A stretch of 64,000 nt of DNA from JANSYL01 sp963921255 (GTDB lineage Bacteria > Pseudomonadota > Alphaproteobacteria > Rhodobacterales > Rhodobacteraceae), in NCBI GenBank assembly GCA_963921255.3, contig CAWUEW020000001.1:744001-808000 (forward strand), written 5' to 3'. The position numbers and the translations under genes are program-made. Shown here one piece after another: positions 17,567-26,282 of this stretch. Numbering within the stretch: position 1 is the first letter of the stretch; each line of letters opens with the position of its first letter. The notes below the pieces were generated by a model, which had not been told where the DNA came from, did no database searches, and saw nothing but the letters and a program-made list of their open reading frames with translations.

Positions 17567-17958
17567 CAGGCCGCCCTAGCGCCGACATGCGTCAAAGCGG
17601 GTTTGGTACGCGCGACTTCGCGCCGTTTGTTCGACGGACGGGGGGCTCCGAACCGGGTTTCATAGTCGGCCCCCGAAAATCCAAGCTGCGCACAGGTGCA
17701 AATTGGCACCTGGCTTTCACGATCCAACAGCCAGACATCTGTGCCCGATGTGCGCAGGTACAATCCGCGCGCTGCCAAGGCCGCCTTCAGGTCGGACAGG
17801 GTGGGTGCCGTTTCAAACACGCGGGACAGATGGATGCGCATCCAGGCGATCATTTCGGTGTCGAACCGCTCGGCCGTTCTGGCCGTGGCCCAGGCGGATT
17901 GCTGCATTCCCTCGCGCTGCGTCAAGGTGCGCTCGGTGGGTTCTGCGGTGTCCAACAT
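17566..17958 (-). CDS. Small unknown protein translationally coupled to the type I secretion ABC gene
   Basis: I do not recognise this 130-residue protein. It starts at an ATG with a GAGG ribosome site; a longer frame reaching 18267 is out of character upstream. It is soluble, with an alpha-helical first half (EMIAWMRIHLSRVFETAPTL region, about residues 32-52) and then a stretch, LKAALAARGLYLR followed by VWLLDRESQVP, that loosely recalls the C-terminal modules of some relaxases (a weak impression only). The C-terminus is basic. Its TGA overlaps the ATG of prsD as TGATG, so it is the first gene of the secretion operon and may be an accessory factor, chaperone or regulator. Confidence 0.65.
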   Translation of the reverse strand: MLDTAEPTERTLTQREGMQQSAWATARTAERFDTEMIAWMRIHLSRVFETAPTLSDLKAALAARGLYLRTSGTDVWLLDRESQVPICTCAQLGFSGADYETRFGAPRPSNKRREVARTKPALTHVGARAA

Positions 17959-18271
17959 ATCAACCTCATCGGTGGTCCAGCGCCACGTGGCGCGGTGTGA
18001 GGTACAGCTACTGGAGAGGTGCTCGGTGCGTGTGGTCGCGATTGAATAGCGCGACGCGATTCCGGCTAGAGGGATATACGCACGGATAGTCCGACTGATG
18101 TCGGGCAGGGTGCGCGCGAATCGTGGGCATCTGGGTGGAAACGGTTTGCCGCGTGGGCACGACCTGCGCGAGGCGGCCCAAAACAGCGGGCGTGCGGGGG
18201 CCAAAGCATTGTGACCCGGCCGCAAGTGTCGTAGCGTCGCGCTCCCGCCGCCTGGACAAGAGACCAACCCG
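17959..18271. other. Divergent intergenic region between the secretion operon and sbtA
   Basis: This 313-base stretch separates two divergently transcribed operons and should hold both promoters. I see no open frame with coding character, no strong inverted repeat and no clear promoter pair. A TTGTGA hexamer at 18208-18213 on the plus strand is a weak -35 candidate for sbtA, without a convincing -10. Confidence 0.5.
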
Positions 18272-19237
18272 ATGCTCGACCTCGCAATTGCGAACCTGCT
18301 GTCTCCGATCGTGTTGTCGTTCGTTCTTGGGGCCGGCGCGGCATTGGCGCGCTCGGACCTGTCGATCCCTGAAGCCGTCGCAAAAGGGATCTCGATTTAT
18401 CTGTTGTTCGCCATCGGCTTCAAAGGCGGGGCCAGCTTGGCGGAACATGGCATCGACGTGACCCTGGGGCTGAGTTTGCTTGCCGGAGTCGTGTTGTCCT
18501 TTGCGTTGCCCTTGGTGGGATTTTCACTGTTGCGCGTGATGTCGGGGATGTCGCGGACCGATGCGGCCGCGGTCGCCGGCCACTATGGCTCGATCTCGAT
18601 TGTGACCTTCGTGGCGGCCACGTCGATCCTGGCGGATGCGGGCATTGCGTCCGAGGGTTACATGGTTGCCGTTGCCGCGGCGATGGAGGCCCCCGCCATT
18701 CTGTCGGCCCTATGGCTGATTTCCCGTGGTGCGGGTGAAACCGAGATGGATTCGGATCTGTGGCGCGAGATTCTCCTGAACGAATCCATCGTTCTTTTGC
18801 TTGGATCCTTCGTGATCGGCATGGCGACCGGAGCCGAAGGCCTGGCCCGGATTGAATCCTTTATTGTCTCGCCTTTTCAAGGGGTTTTGTGTTTGTTCCT
18901 GCTTGATATGGGTCTGATTGCAGGACGCGGATTGCGGCAGGCAAACGTTCTGGATCGGGGGGCGATTGCGTTTGGCCTTGTCATGCCTCTGGTCGGTGCG
19001 ACGGCCGGTCTGGGGGCGGCCCTTTTGGTGGGGCTGTCTACCGGGGGAACGATGCTGTTGATGACACTTTCGGCTTCCGCATCCTATATCGCCGTGCCCG
19101 CGGCCATGCGGGTGGCGGTGCCCCAGGCCAATCCTTCGATCTATCTGACCCTGTCACTTGCGGTGACCTTTCCCTTCAACCTTGTGGTGGGGCTGCCGAT
19201 TTACCTGTCCGTGGCCCAAACCGTGTTAGGAGGCTGA
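18272..19237 (+). CDS. sbtA: Sodium-dependent bicarbonate transporter, SbtA family
   Basis: The 321-residue membrane protein has about ten helices and the SbtA (formerly DUF897) signatures: the LSPIVLSFVLGAGAALARSD start, the LFAIGFKGG turn near residue 48 and the AVAGHYGSISIVTFVAA loop near 105-121. In cyanobacteria SbtA is a high-affinity Na+/HCO3- symporter of the inner membrane. Here the partner gene for the PII-like SbtB follows after one base, with GGAGG in the junction, which strongly supports the call. No Rubisco or carboxysome gene is nearby, so a role in anaplerotic carbon supply or pH control is more likely than in autotrophy. Confidence 0.92.
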   Translation: MLDLAIANLLSPIVLSFVLGAGAALARSDLSIPEAVAKGISIYLLFAIGFKGGASLAEHGIDVTLGLSLLAGVVLSFALPLVGFSLLRVMSGMSRTDAAAVAGHYGSISIVTFVAATSILADAGIASEGYMVAVAAAMEAPAILSALWLISRGAGETEMDSDLWREILLNESIVLLLGSFVIGMATGAEGLARIESFIVSPFQGVLCLFLLDMGLIAGRGLRQANVLDRGAIAFGLVMPLVGATAGLGAALLVGLSTGGTMLLMTLSASASYIAVPAAMRVAVPQANPSIYLTLSLAVTFPFNLVVGLPIYLSVAQTVLGG

Positions 19238-19238
19238 C

Positions 19239-19550
19239 ATGCAAACTCATGACGCCAAGCGCGTTGAGATCATGATTGAACAAGTGATGTTGCGCCGCCT
19301 GACCGAGGCTCTGGAATCCGCCGAGGTAACGGGCTGGTCGGTTCTGCCTGTCCGGGGTGGGTCGGGGCGGTCTGGCATGTGGAGTCGCGAGGGTCAGGTA
19401 AGCCGCGGAACCGGCATGGTCCAGGTGGTGTGCCTGATCCGCCCTGAGAAACTGGACGCATTGCTTGACGCGGCGTTCGCGGTTGTCGAGCCTCATATCG
19501 GTGTCGTTTGTGTCACCGATGCGCAGGTTCTTCGGGCCGAACGGTTCTAG
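19239..19550 (+). CDS. sbtB: PII-like signalling protein SbtB
   Basis: The 103-residue protein matches SbtB/PII-like folds in length and pattern: an N-terminal beta strand (KRVEIMIEQ), helix (RRLTEALESAEV), the TGWSVLPVRGGSG strand leading to a T-loop (about 34-52), and a second half-repeat ending VGVVCVTDAQVL. SbtB binds adenine nucleotides and gates SbtA. The protein ends soon after the last strand and lacks the cysteine-containing C-terminal loop found in cyanobacterial SbtB. It is the second gene of the sbtAB pair. Confidence 0.88.
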   Translation: MQTHDAKRVEIMIEQVMLRRLTEALESAEVTGWSVLPVRGGSGRSGMWSREGQVSRGTGMVQVVCLIRPEKLDALLDAAFAVVEPHIGVVCVTDAQVLRAERF

Positions 19551-19656
19551 GTCAGGGCCTTCCCCCCACACACGCCCATGGCGAGACGCTGGATTCAGAT
19601 CGGTATCTGTCTTACCGTTTCCTTCAATGCGTGTCGAAAACGGGGCTGTGCGACCG

Positions 19657-20745
19657 ATGCCATTGAAGTTCTTCATCCTTCCCACGATCCAGCTTTTGGT
19701 CATTGCCGGTTTCTTGATCGGCGGCTGGTACACGTTTTTGGGTCTGGCGATCTTTCTGACGATGTCGCTTGGGTTCGACTTCGTGGAAGATCGATCCGGC
19801 GTCGACGAGATGATGGATTTGGGTCTTCAGGGGAAAGTCCTCGTTTATGCAATCGCGGCCATTCAGTTCGTGTTGATCGGCGTCGGCTTGTCCGTGGCCA
19901 TGAATTCCGAGACGTGGGTCCAAACGATCGGCGTTGCCGTCACCCTAGGGCCGATTCTGGCCGTTGGTTGTGGGAATCCCGGCCACGAGTTGGCGCATTC
20001 AAAGCGGCCGATTGATCATGAGATTGCGCGCGCTCTTTTTGCGGTTTGCCTGCACCCGTCCGTCTTGATCGATCATGTTTTCCGCCATCACGTTATTGTC
20101 GGGACGCCGGACGATCCGCTGACCGCCCGCCGCGGCGAAAGGTTTGGCCGGTTCATGCTTCGGTCTGTGCCAGCGCAGCACACAGGACCTTGGAACTTCG
20201 AGAAGGAGCGGCTGACACGCAAAGGCCGCGCCGTATGGTCCTGGCGCAACCGCGCCATTCGGGGATACGTCATGGTGGCCGTGTATCTGGGCGGCATCGT
20301 CACCATTTTCGGACCGACGGTTTTGCCGGTTGCGGTCATTCCCGCGTTTTATGCGATCCGCGGAATGGAGGCCTTCAATTACATGGCGCATTACGGCGTC
20401 ATGCGCGAGCCCGGTACGCCCTGCGGCGCCCGCCATTCCTGGAACACACGGTTCACGATCAGCTCGGGGTTCACCCTGAACCTCACCAGCCATTCCCATC
20501 ACCACATCGTTCCGACCAAACCGTATTGGGCGCTCAATGCTGAGGGTGATCTTCCGCTTCTGCCCTTCGGTCCGGCCATGAACTCGATTCTGGTCGGTAT
20601 GCCGAACCTCTGGTTCCGCCTGATGGAACCCCGATTGGAAAAGTGGGACCGCGATTTCCCGACGGAGGGGGAATTGCGGCTGCTTGGCGACCAAGCGCGG
20701 ACGCCCCGACAGCCAACGGAAAGCTTTGCGCCTGTCGCGACCTGA
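19657..20745 (+). CDS. alkB: AlkB-like membrane di-iron hydroxylase (alkane 1-monooxygenase family)
   Basis: The 362-residue protein has membrane helices and the full set of histidine boxes of the AlkB family: HELAH near residue 112, HVFRHH near 141, NYMAHYG near 247, and HSHHH near 282. The TPDDPLTARRGE and RHSWNT segments are also typical. The family hydroxylates terminal methyl groups using a di-iron centre, with electrons from rubredoxin. Two box residues are unusual: NYMAHYG has Ala where NYxEHYG is usual, and HSHHH replaces HSDHH. No rubredoxin or rubredoxin reductase is next to it. A start at 19627 is possible; 19657 has the better ribosome site. Confidence 0.85.
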   Translation: MPLKFFILPTIQLLVIAGFLIGGWYTFLGLAIFLTMSLGFDFVEDRSGVDEMMDLGLQGKVLVYAIAAIQFVLIGVGLSVAMNSETWVQTIGVAVTLGPILAVGCGNPGHELAHSKRPIDHEIARALFAVCLHPSVLIDHVFRHHVIVGTPDDPLTARRGERFGRFMLRSVPAQHTGPWNFEKERLTRKGRAVWSWRNRAIRGYVMVAVYLGGIVTIFGPTVLPVAVIPAFYAIRGMEAFNYMAHYGVMREPGTPCGARHSWNTRFTISSGFTLNLTSHSHHHIVPTKPYWALNAEGDLPLLPFGPAMNSILVGMPNLWFRLMEPRLEKWDRDFPTEGELRLLGDQARTPRQPTESFAPVAT

Positions 20746-20776
20746 CCTCTGCGTCCGGAGCGCTTGCCCCGCAACC

Positions 20777-21559
20777 CTAGAAGGCTTCGGTCCGATCAAA
20801 GACCACGTAAAGCCGTCGCTCGGCGATGCGCCGCATCTCGACGGTCGCGCCGCGCGCGGCAGCACGAGACGTGCCGATCAGGCCAAGTTGAAGATTAAAG
20901 GCACGTGCCGGGGTGCTGCAGGGGCGGGCGCGTCGGCACCCGGTGGGCACGTTGCTTGCCGCGAAAATCACTGGCGAATTGTGAATCTGCACCGCGCCGC
21001 CGCAGCGCACTTCGATGTAACCTGTCTGATCATCCGCCCAGAGAATGCGCATCCAGAAGCGCGTCCAATCGCCAAGATCATCGGTCGTCGCGCATTGCCG
21101 TCCGAGAATTGAAGCGCCGTTTCGGGCATCGGCGGTCAGTTCGAAAAGCGGTGATGATGCGCGGTCCGCGGCTTGCCAACGGGCCAAGGTCACGGGTCCG
21201 GTTCGGCGCAGCATCTCGGGATCAAGCCGGAACTCGAACGTGAACAGATACTGCTGGCCGGGTTCCCAGATGTCCCCCGTCGACAACACCGACCGCGAGA
21301 CGCCGGTTCGACAATCGCTTGGGCCAAACACATCCGCCAGATTGGTGCAGCGCGGTTGACCAAGTTGGAACAGCACATGCCCGTTTGCCCCAAACTCCGG
21401 CGCAATCGCCGAGCGGGGGCCAATGCTGTAGGTGGCCTCCAGATCGTCGGGCACACCGGCGCGATCAACCTCCGGCACTTGGCACGCGACCAACAGGGTG
21501 CTCAGTGCGCCGACACACGCCGCCCGGAACAACCGGCCAAGGCCCAAACGCGAGATCAT
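20777..21559 (-). CDS. Lipoprotein with a heparin-lyase-like (jelly-roll) domain
   Basis: The 260-residue protein has a lipoprotein signal peptide ending in the lipobox LLVAC (Cys near residue 26). The rest looks like a beta-sandwich of the polysaccharide-lyase (heparin lyase I-like) type: the WEPGQQYLFTFEFRLD strand, LARWQAAD, and WTRFWMRILWADDQTGYIEV followed by a Gly-Gly turn and IHNSP. Six cysteines after the lipobox suggest disulphides. Such a domain could bind or cut a polysaccharide in the periplasm, but catalysis is not shown by the sequence. Its start overlaps the desaturase stop by four bases, so they are one operon. Confidence 0.6.
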   Translation of the reverse strand: MISRLGLGRLFRAACVGALSTLLVACQVPEVDRAGVPDDLEATYSIGPRSAIAPEFGANGHVLFQLGQPRCTNLADVFGPSDCRTGVSRSVLSTGDIWEPGQQYLFTFEFRLDPEMLRRTGPVTLARWQAADRASSPLFELTADARNGASILGRQCATTDDLGDWTRFWMRILWADDQTGYIEVRCGGAVQIHNSPVIFAASNVPTGCRRARPCSTPARAFNLQLGLIGTSRAAARGATVEMRRIAERRLYVVFDRTEAF

Positions 21560-22590
21560 TCCGCGGGAATGGCCGCGCCACTTTTCTCAGCGCGCGGGAA
21601 CGGGATCATGCGGTTTCGCTCTTCATCGTAGAGCTTCCACCGAAAGCACTTCAGCCCTTCGATGAACCCGATCTTTTCCGATGCAAGAAGGCCCTTCCGA
21701 TCCAGCTCCTGATAGGCTTCCTTGAGGCGATACCCGGGGATTTTCGCGTTGAGGTGATGCAGGTCGTGGTACCCGATATTCATCATGGCGAGGTCGAACA
21801 CGCGCCCCCACGCAAGAACCGAAGACCCTTCGAGGGCCGCGGTTTCGAAATCCAGCTCCGGCTTTGTGCCCCAGTGGATGTGCTCGAAGTTGTGCACCAC
21901 ATACGGGATCAGGGCCCCAAAGGCGCAGGCGAGATAGACCGAGGCAAGCCATACTCCGATCCCCGCCCATCCCGCATAGAGCCAGATCGCGCCGACAAGT
22001 GCGGCCAGCATGGCGTTGTGCAGCACCAGATCCCCAATTCCTGTTTTGAGACCGTAAAGCGGCACGCGGCGCAAAATCGTGTAAAGAATGAACGGCCCAA
22101 CCAGGATCAGTGTGAACGGACTGCGATAGATCCGGTATTGCACCCGCTTCCAATAGGGGGCGGCCTCCCACTCCTTCACGGTCATGACGTAGATTTCGAA
22201 GCTGTCCCGCCGGTCAAGGTCGCTGACATACGTATGGTGTTGGTTGTGGATGTAGCGTGTGGCCTTGTACGGCGTCATCGCGATCGGCGAGATGATCGTT
22301 CCGACGGCGTCGTTGAGATCCCGTGACGCGAAGAAGGACCGGTGCAGGCAATCATGTTGGATCATGTAGATCCGCAATCCCATCGCAGCGGTCAGAACAA
22401 TCGCGGGCAGCATCAGCCACCACGTTCCGATGGATGCGAGGCCGACCGCCAGACCGCCGAAATACAACACGACGCTGATCCCTAGTTCCCACCATGCGCG
22501 GCGGTCATCTGCGCGCGCGAATGTCCGCGCCGTGTTGCGAAGTTCCGCTCTTTGATCTATGTCCAGCCCCCTGACAGCCCATTGACACAA
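21556..22590 (-). CDS. Membrane fatty-acid desaturase
   Basis: The 344-residue membrane protein carries the three histidine boxes of acyl desaturases: HDCLH near residue 94, HNQHH near 130 and HDLHH near 271, between predicted helices. These enzymes put double bonds into acyl chains of membrane lipids using a di-iron centre. The frame opens at a TTG at 22590 and no good ATG follows before the conserved region, so the exact start is uncertain. It is followed by the lipoprotein gene with a four-base overlap. A lipid-modifying role fits the nearby AlkB-like gene, although that one is transcribed convergently. Confidence 0.88.
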   Translation of the reverse strand: MCQWAVRGLDIDQRAELRNTARTFARADDRRAWWELGISVVLYFGGLAVGLASIGTWWLMLPAIVLTAAMGLRIYMIQHDCLHRSFFASRDLNDAVGTIISPIAMTPYKATRYIHNQHHTYVSDLDRRDSFEIYVMTVKEWEAAPYWKRVQYRIYRSPFTLILVGPFILYTILRRVPLYGLKTGIGDLVLHNAMLAALVGAIWLYAGWAGIGVWLASVYLACAFGALIPYVVHNFEHIHWGTKPELDFETAALEGSSVLAWGRVFDLAMMNIGYHDLHHLNAKIPGYRLKEAYQELDRKGLLASEKIGFIEGLKCFRWKLYDEERNRMIPFPRAEKSGAAIPAE

Positions 22591-22837
22591 AACGATCTCT
22601 CCAGCCTCGAGAAGGCTAGCCAGAGTCCCGAGTCAAAGCAAGGTAAGGGAAAATCCCGTCGCGTTCGGCGCAGTTTCATCCTGTTGTGCCATCCCCCGGG
22701 GAACAGGACGAAGGGATCAGTCACGCCCACCGCCACCCGGCTGGCGGTTTGACTTCCCGGAGGCGGGGGAAGTAGTAGCAGAAGGTGGGGTGGAGCCCCC
22801 AAATCGGACATTTGCAACGACGGCGGGAGCCAGCCCC

Positions 22838-23695
22838 ATGGCGTATAAGTATCCAAACAGGTGGCTGTTTTCGTTGTCACGGCTCCTGAAAGGCTACCAT
22901 CCTGTTTTTCTGGAATATTTTGTCGATATGTCCCCGCGGTGGACAAGCGGGACCGGCAATGCCCACATCGCCGCGATTTTGCAGGAAGCCGAGCCCAACT
23001 TCGCGCGGGCCCTTGAAGAGATGGCGGCCATGCAACCGGTGGTCGACGCGTTGAACGCGAACGACGTTCCAGGCATCGCGTACACCTGGCGCAACGGGTA
23101 CCTTCCGCCGCTTGATGCCGTTTCCGTCATGTGGGCCGCGTCAAAGGCAAAACGCGTGTTTTTCGAAGTTGGGTCCGGCAATTCGACCATGGTGGCCCGG
23201 GCGGCCCTTTCGGTTCTCGGACGGACGGAAACCAAGATCATGTCCGTCGACCCCTATCCCCGGCGCGAGGTTGACGCGCTGTGCGATGATGTGATCCGAA
23301 AACCGTTGGAGCAATGCGACCTGTCCCCGATCCTGGACCTCGAGGCGGGTGATGTTCTGTTCATCGACAGCAGTCACCGCAGCTTCATGAATTCGGATGT
23401 GACGGTGGCCATGCTGGAAATTCTTCCGGCGTTGAAACCGGGCGTCTTGGTCGGGTTTCATGACATCTGTCTTCCGTTCGACTACCCCGAAAGATGGACC
23501 AAGCGCGCCTACAACGAACAGTATCTGCTTGGTGTATTGCTGACCGCCAACCCGGACTACTTCGACCTTCAGGCGGCCAACTACTGGATCGCGCACCGGG
23601 GCCTGCAGCAGGAACCGCTGGCAGGTATTTGGGATCAATTGGACTATGCGCCGGCAGAACGCGGCGGAAGTGCGTTTTGGGGCGTCAAACGCTGA
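22838..23695 (+). CDS. Class I SAM-dependent methyltransferase-like protein
   Basis: The 285-residue protein has a Rossmann-type methyltransferase core: motif I EVGSGNST (about residues 109-116), MSVDP as the acidic end of strand 2, then VLFIDSSH and a late VGFHDICLP loop. This pattern resembles the Methyltransf_24 group. The target is unknown; the neighbouring acyltransferase suggests surface glycan or lipid modification. The start at MAYKYP has a GGGAG site 9 bases upstream; the frame is open back to 22790. The N-terminal 80 residues carry no motif that I recognise. Confidence 0.75.
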   Translation: MAYKYPNRWLFSLSRLLKGYHPVFLEYFVDMSPRWTSGTGNAHIAAILQEAEPNFARALEEMAAMQPVVDALNANDVPGIAYTWRNGYLPPLDAVSVMWAASKAKRVFFEVGSGNSTMVARAALSVLGRTETKIMSVDPYPRREVDALCDDVIRKPLEQCDLSPILDLEAGDVLFIDSSHRSFMNSDVTVAMLEILPALKPGVLVGFHDICLPFDYPERWTKRAYNEQYLLGVLLTANPDYFDLQAANYWIAHRGLQQEPLAGIWDQLDYAPAERGGSAFWGVKR

Positions 23696-23810
23696 CGCTT
23701 TGGTTCCAGACCCGCACGGAGGCCCAGTGTGACTGACATCAATTTCCACACCGATCACGTCGGGCCAACGGCACGCGAAACGGTTTTCAAAGCACAGGCC
23801 AAAGATACCG

Positions 23811-25811
23811 ATGCACACGCCCCTTCCGTATCGTAGCGAGGTCGATGGCCTGCGGGCCGTGGCCGTCTTGCCGGTCATCTTGTTCCACGCAGGTGCCCCT
23901 GGGTTTGCCGGAGGCTACATAGGGGTCGACGTGTTCTTCGTGATCTCTGGGTATCTGATCACCTCGATCATTCTGCGCGATCATGCGGCAGACCGTTTCA
24001 GCTTCAAAACCTTCTATGAACGCCGGGCGCGGCGTTTGCTGCCCGCGCTGTACTTGGTAATCGCCGCCACCTTGCCGTTCGCGTTCCTGTGGATGACGCC
24101 GTATGAGTTCAAAATCTACGGGCAGAGCATCGGCTACACGGCCCTGTTCGTGGCCAATATCGGCTTGGAAAGCGAAACCGGGTACTTCCATGACCGCGCC
24201 GACCTGTATCCGTTTCTCCACACTTGGTCGCTGTCGGTCGAAGAGCAGTTCTACATCATCTTTCCGCTTCTTCTGCTTTGGCTGATGCGGTGGCGGAGTT
24301 GGGTGGCTCCGCTTGTGTTGTCATTGATCTTTGTCGGAAGCCTGGCCTTGTCCGAGATCCGCAGCGAGACCCTGACGCGACCGAACTTCTACTACCTCAC
24401 GACCCGGGCCTGGGAACTTCTGGCCGGGTGCGGCGTTGCCTTGTGGCTGCAAAAGACCAGCCTGAAAGAGGCGTTGGCCCTGCCCGTAGCGGGTGTCGGT
24501 GCCGCACTTCTGGCGGCGTCCTATGTCATCTTCGATGGGACGCAGCCGCATCCGTCCCTCATGACCCTTTTGCCGGTTGGGGGCACGGCCCTTCTCCTGC
24601 TCGGGTGCAATGGGACGGACCTTGTTTCGCGTGCCCTCTCGTGGCGGCCCTTGGTCTTCGTCGGGCTTATCAGTTACCCGGCCTATCTTTGGCACCAACC
24701 CCTGTTTGCATTTGCGCGGATTCGCAGCGGAGACCAGATTGCGCTTGGCGGCGCGCTGGCGCTGTCGCTCGCCGCGCTCGGACTTGCCTTTCTGACCTGG
24801 AAATATTTGGAAACGCCCGTGCGGCGGGGTGTGGTCCTTCCTTTGCGGAAAAACGTGTTCCGGTTCTTTGGCGCGGCGACGGCAAGCATCGTGGCGGTGG
24901 CCTTGGTCCTGGATCAAACCGAGGGGGTGCCGCAGCGGTTTGGGCCGGAAGTCGCGCGCATTGCGCCGATGGCGAACAATTTGCCCCCCTACGAGGCACG
25001 ATGCCAGTCGCGCCCCAATCACATCATCGCGCCGGAGAACGCATGCTTGCATGGGGACACATCTGCGCCGCGCGTCGCGATCTGGGGCGATAGCCACGCC
25101 ATGGTGATGGCCGGGCCTTTGGGCACAGCGCTGGCCGACCGTGGGTTGGGTCTCGTCGATTTCACGTTCCGGTCTTGTACGCCTGTGACAACCGATATCG
25201 GGGCGACGACGGAAGACGCCTGCTTGGACTACAATCGACTGATCCTCGACCACATCCTGGCGAGCCCCGAGATTGATCTTGTTGTGTTGCATGGACGCTG
25301 GCCGGCCCTGGTTGCGGGCGGTGTGTTCGACAATGGCGCAGGCGGAATCGCGGGCGGGGGACGCAGTGCCACACCTCGGGACAGTGTCGGCGAGGAGCGC
25401 CTTGGCACCGTGCGGTCTGCGATTTCAGATGTGGTTTCGTCGCTGCTGCAGGGCGGGAAAGAGGTCGTGGTGCTGTCCGGCATTCCAGAGGCCGGTTGGG
25501 ATGTGCCCGGCAAGATGGTTCGAGACCACATTCTGGGCATGCGAAATGGTCCGTTGGTTTACCCGCGCGCGGCCTGGGACGCCTATAATTCCAACGGCCT
25601 GGGCATCCTGCAATCCATCGCTGCGACCTCTGGCATTCTGCTTGTCGATCCGTCGGACACGGTGTGCGGCCCGGGACCCGAATGCCAGGTCGAACGGGAC
25701 GGTCTTCCGCAATACTTTGACGATGACCACCTGACGCAGGCCGCCGCCGCGCGCGTCGCGGAGGGCGCTGTCGAGGCGATCTCTGCGGCGGGGCTGTTGC
25801 CGGATCCCTAG
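23811..25811 (+). CDS. OafA/YrhL-type membrane acyltransferase with C-terminal SGNH domain
   Basis: The 666-residue protein has an N-terminal acyltransferase-3 membrane domain (about ten helices, residues 1-365), with YRSEVDGLRAVAVLPVILFH giving the conserved Arg and His, the GGYIGVDVFFVISGYLIT motif and the WSLSVEEQFY motif. After a linker, a periplasmic SGNH hydrolase domain follows (GDSHA near residue 427 and DDDHLT near 642). This is the full two-domain layout of OafA-like O-acetyltransferases, which acetylate surface polysaccharides, peptidoglycan or O-antigen. The glycan target is not indicated. A weak ribosome site precedes the start, and a possible small frame upstream overlaps it. 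Confidence 0.9.
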   Translation: MHTPLPYRSEVDGLRAVAVLPVILFHAGAPGFAGGYIGVDVFFVISGYLITSIILRDHAADRFSFKTFYERRARRLLPALYLVIAATLPFAFLWMTPYEFKIYGQSIGYTALFVANIGLESETGYFHDRADLYPFLHTWSLSVEEQFYIIFPLLLLWLMRWRSWVAPLVLSLIFVGSLALSEIRSETLTRPNFYYLTTRAWELLAGCGVALWLQKTSLKEALALPVAGVGAALLAASYVIFDGTQPHPSLMTLLPVGGTALLLLGCNGTDLVSRALSWRPLVFVGLISYPAYLWHQPLFAFARIRSGDQIALGGALALSLAALGLAFLTWKYLETPVRRGVVLPLRKNVFRFFGAATASIVAVALVLDQTEGVPQRFGPEVARIAPMANNLPPYEARCQSRPNHIIAPENACLHGDTSAPRVAIWGDSHAMVMAGPLGTALADRGLGLVDFTFRSCTPVTTDIGATTEDACLDYNRLILDHILASPEIDLVVLHGRWPALVAGGVFDNGAGGIAGGGRSATPRDSVGEERLGTVRSAISDVVSSLLQGGKEVVVLSGIPEAGWDVPGKMVRDHILGMRNGPLVYPRAAWDAYNSNGLGILQSIAATSGILLVDPSDTVCGPGPECQVERDGLPQYFDDDHLTQAAAARVAEGAVEAISAAGLLPDP

Positions 25812-25865
25812 GCGACCCGGTGTGGTTGGTCGCGCGCCCGTCTGAAATTGCGTGGTGCGGGGGAC

Positions 25866-26198
25866 CTAATCCGGCGTGAAAGCCGAAAGGCCGAACGGGG
25901 CGAGGGTTCGCCCCAAGCCCGCGGCATCCAGCACGGCGTGCACCTCAAGGACCAGCGTGAAGTTCTCCGTCGACGGTCGGATGACCCGTCCATCAATCGG
26001 GTCGCGGTTCACATAGAGCCGCGCCCCTTTGGCGAACGGGGCGAGATCCCGGGCAAGATAGTAGTCCCCCAGATAGCTGCTGTCGCGCTCTTCGAATGGC
26101 GCCGAGAACGCGCCCGCCAATTCCTGTGCGATGGTGTCGATATCGGCACGATCTGTGCCGAAAAACAATTCCAGAGATGGGGTTGGCTGGTGTGCCAT
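25866..26198 (-). CDS. Hypothetical protein, 110 residues
   Basis: I do not recognise this protein. It is soluble and acidic, with an alpha/beta pattern; the start MAHQPTPSLELFFG and the end FGLSAFTPD frame a single small domain. The middle segment SSYLGDYYLARD followed by GARLYVNRDP may be a beta hairpin. Codon use is like that of its neighbours. It follows the lipoprotein-type phosphatase homologue on the same strand after an 84-base gap, and is convergent with the acyltransferase. Confidence 0.6.
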   Translation of the reverse strand: MAHQPTPSLELFFGTDRADIDTIAQELAGAFSAPFEERDSSYLGDYYLARDLAPFAKGARLYVNRDPIDGRVIRPSTENFTLVLEVHAVLDAAGLGRTLAPFGLSAFTPD

Positions 26199-26282
26199 CT
26201 GGCGTCGTTCCTTTCAGGCCGGGCGCGGCGCCGTGCGGCTGCGGTGTATCTGCTCGGACATTCGACCAGCGACGGCGGCGGG

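Noticed and set aside
17959..18267. Extended N-terminus of the small gene upstream of prsD
   Set aside because: The extra 103 residues have no coding character and lack a ribosome site; the ATG at 17958 has one.
23729..23836. A 35-residue GTG-started frame overlapping the acyltransferase start
   Set aside because: It has a GGAGG site, but it has no domain and conservation cannot be judged here, so it may be chance.
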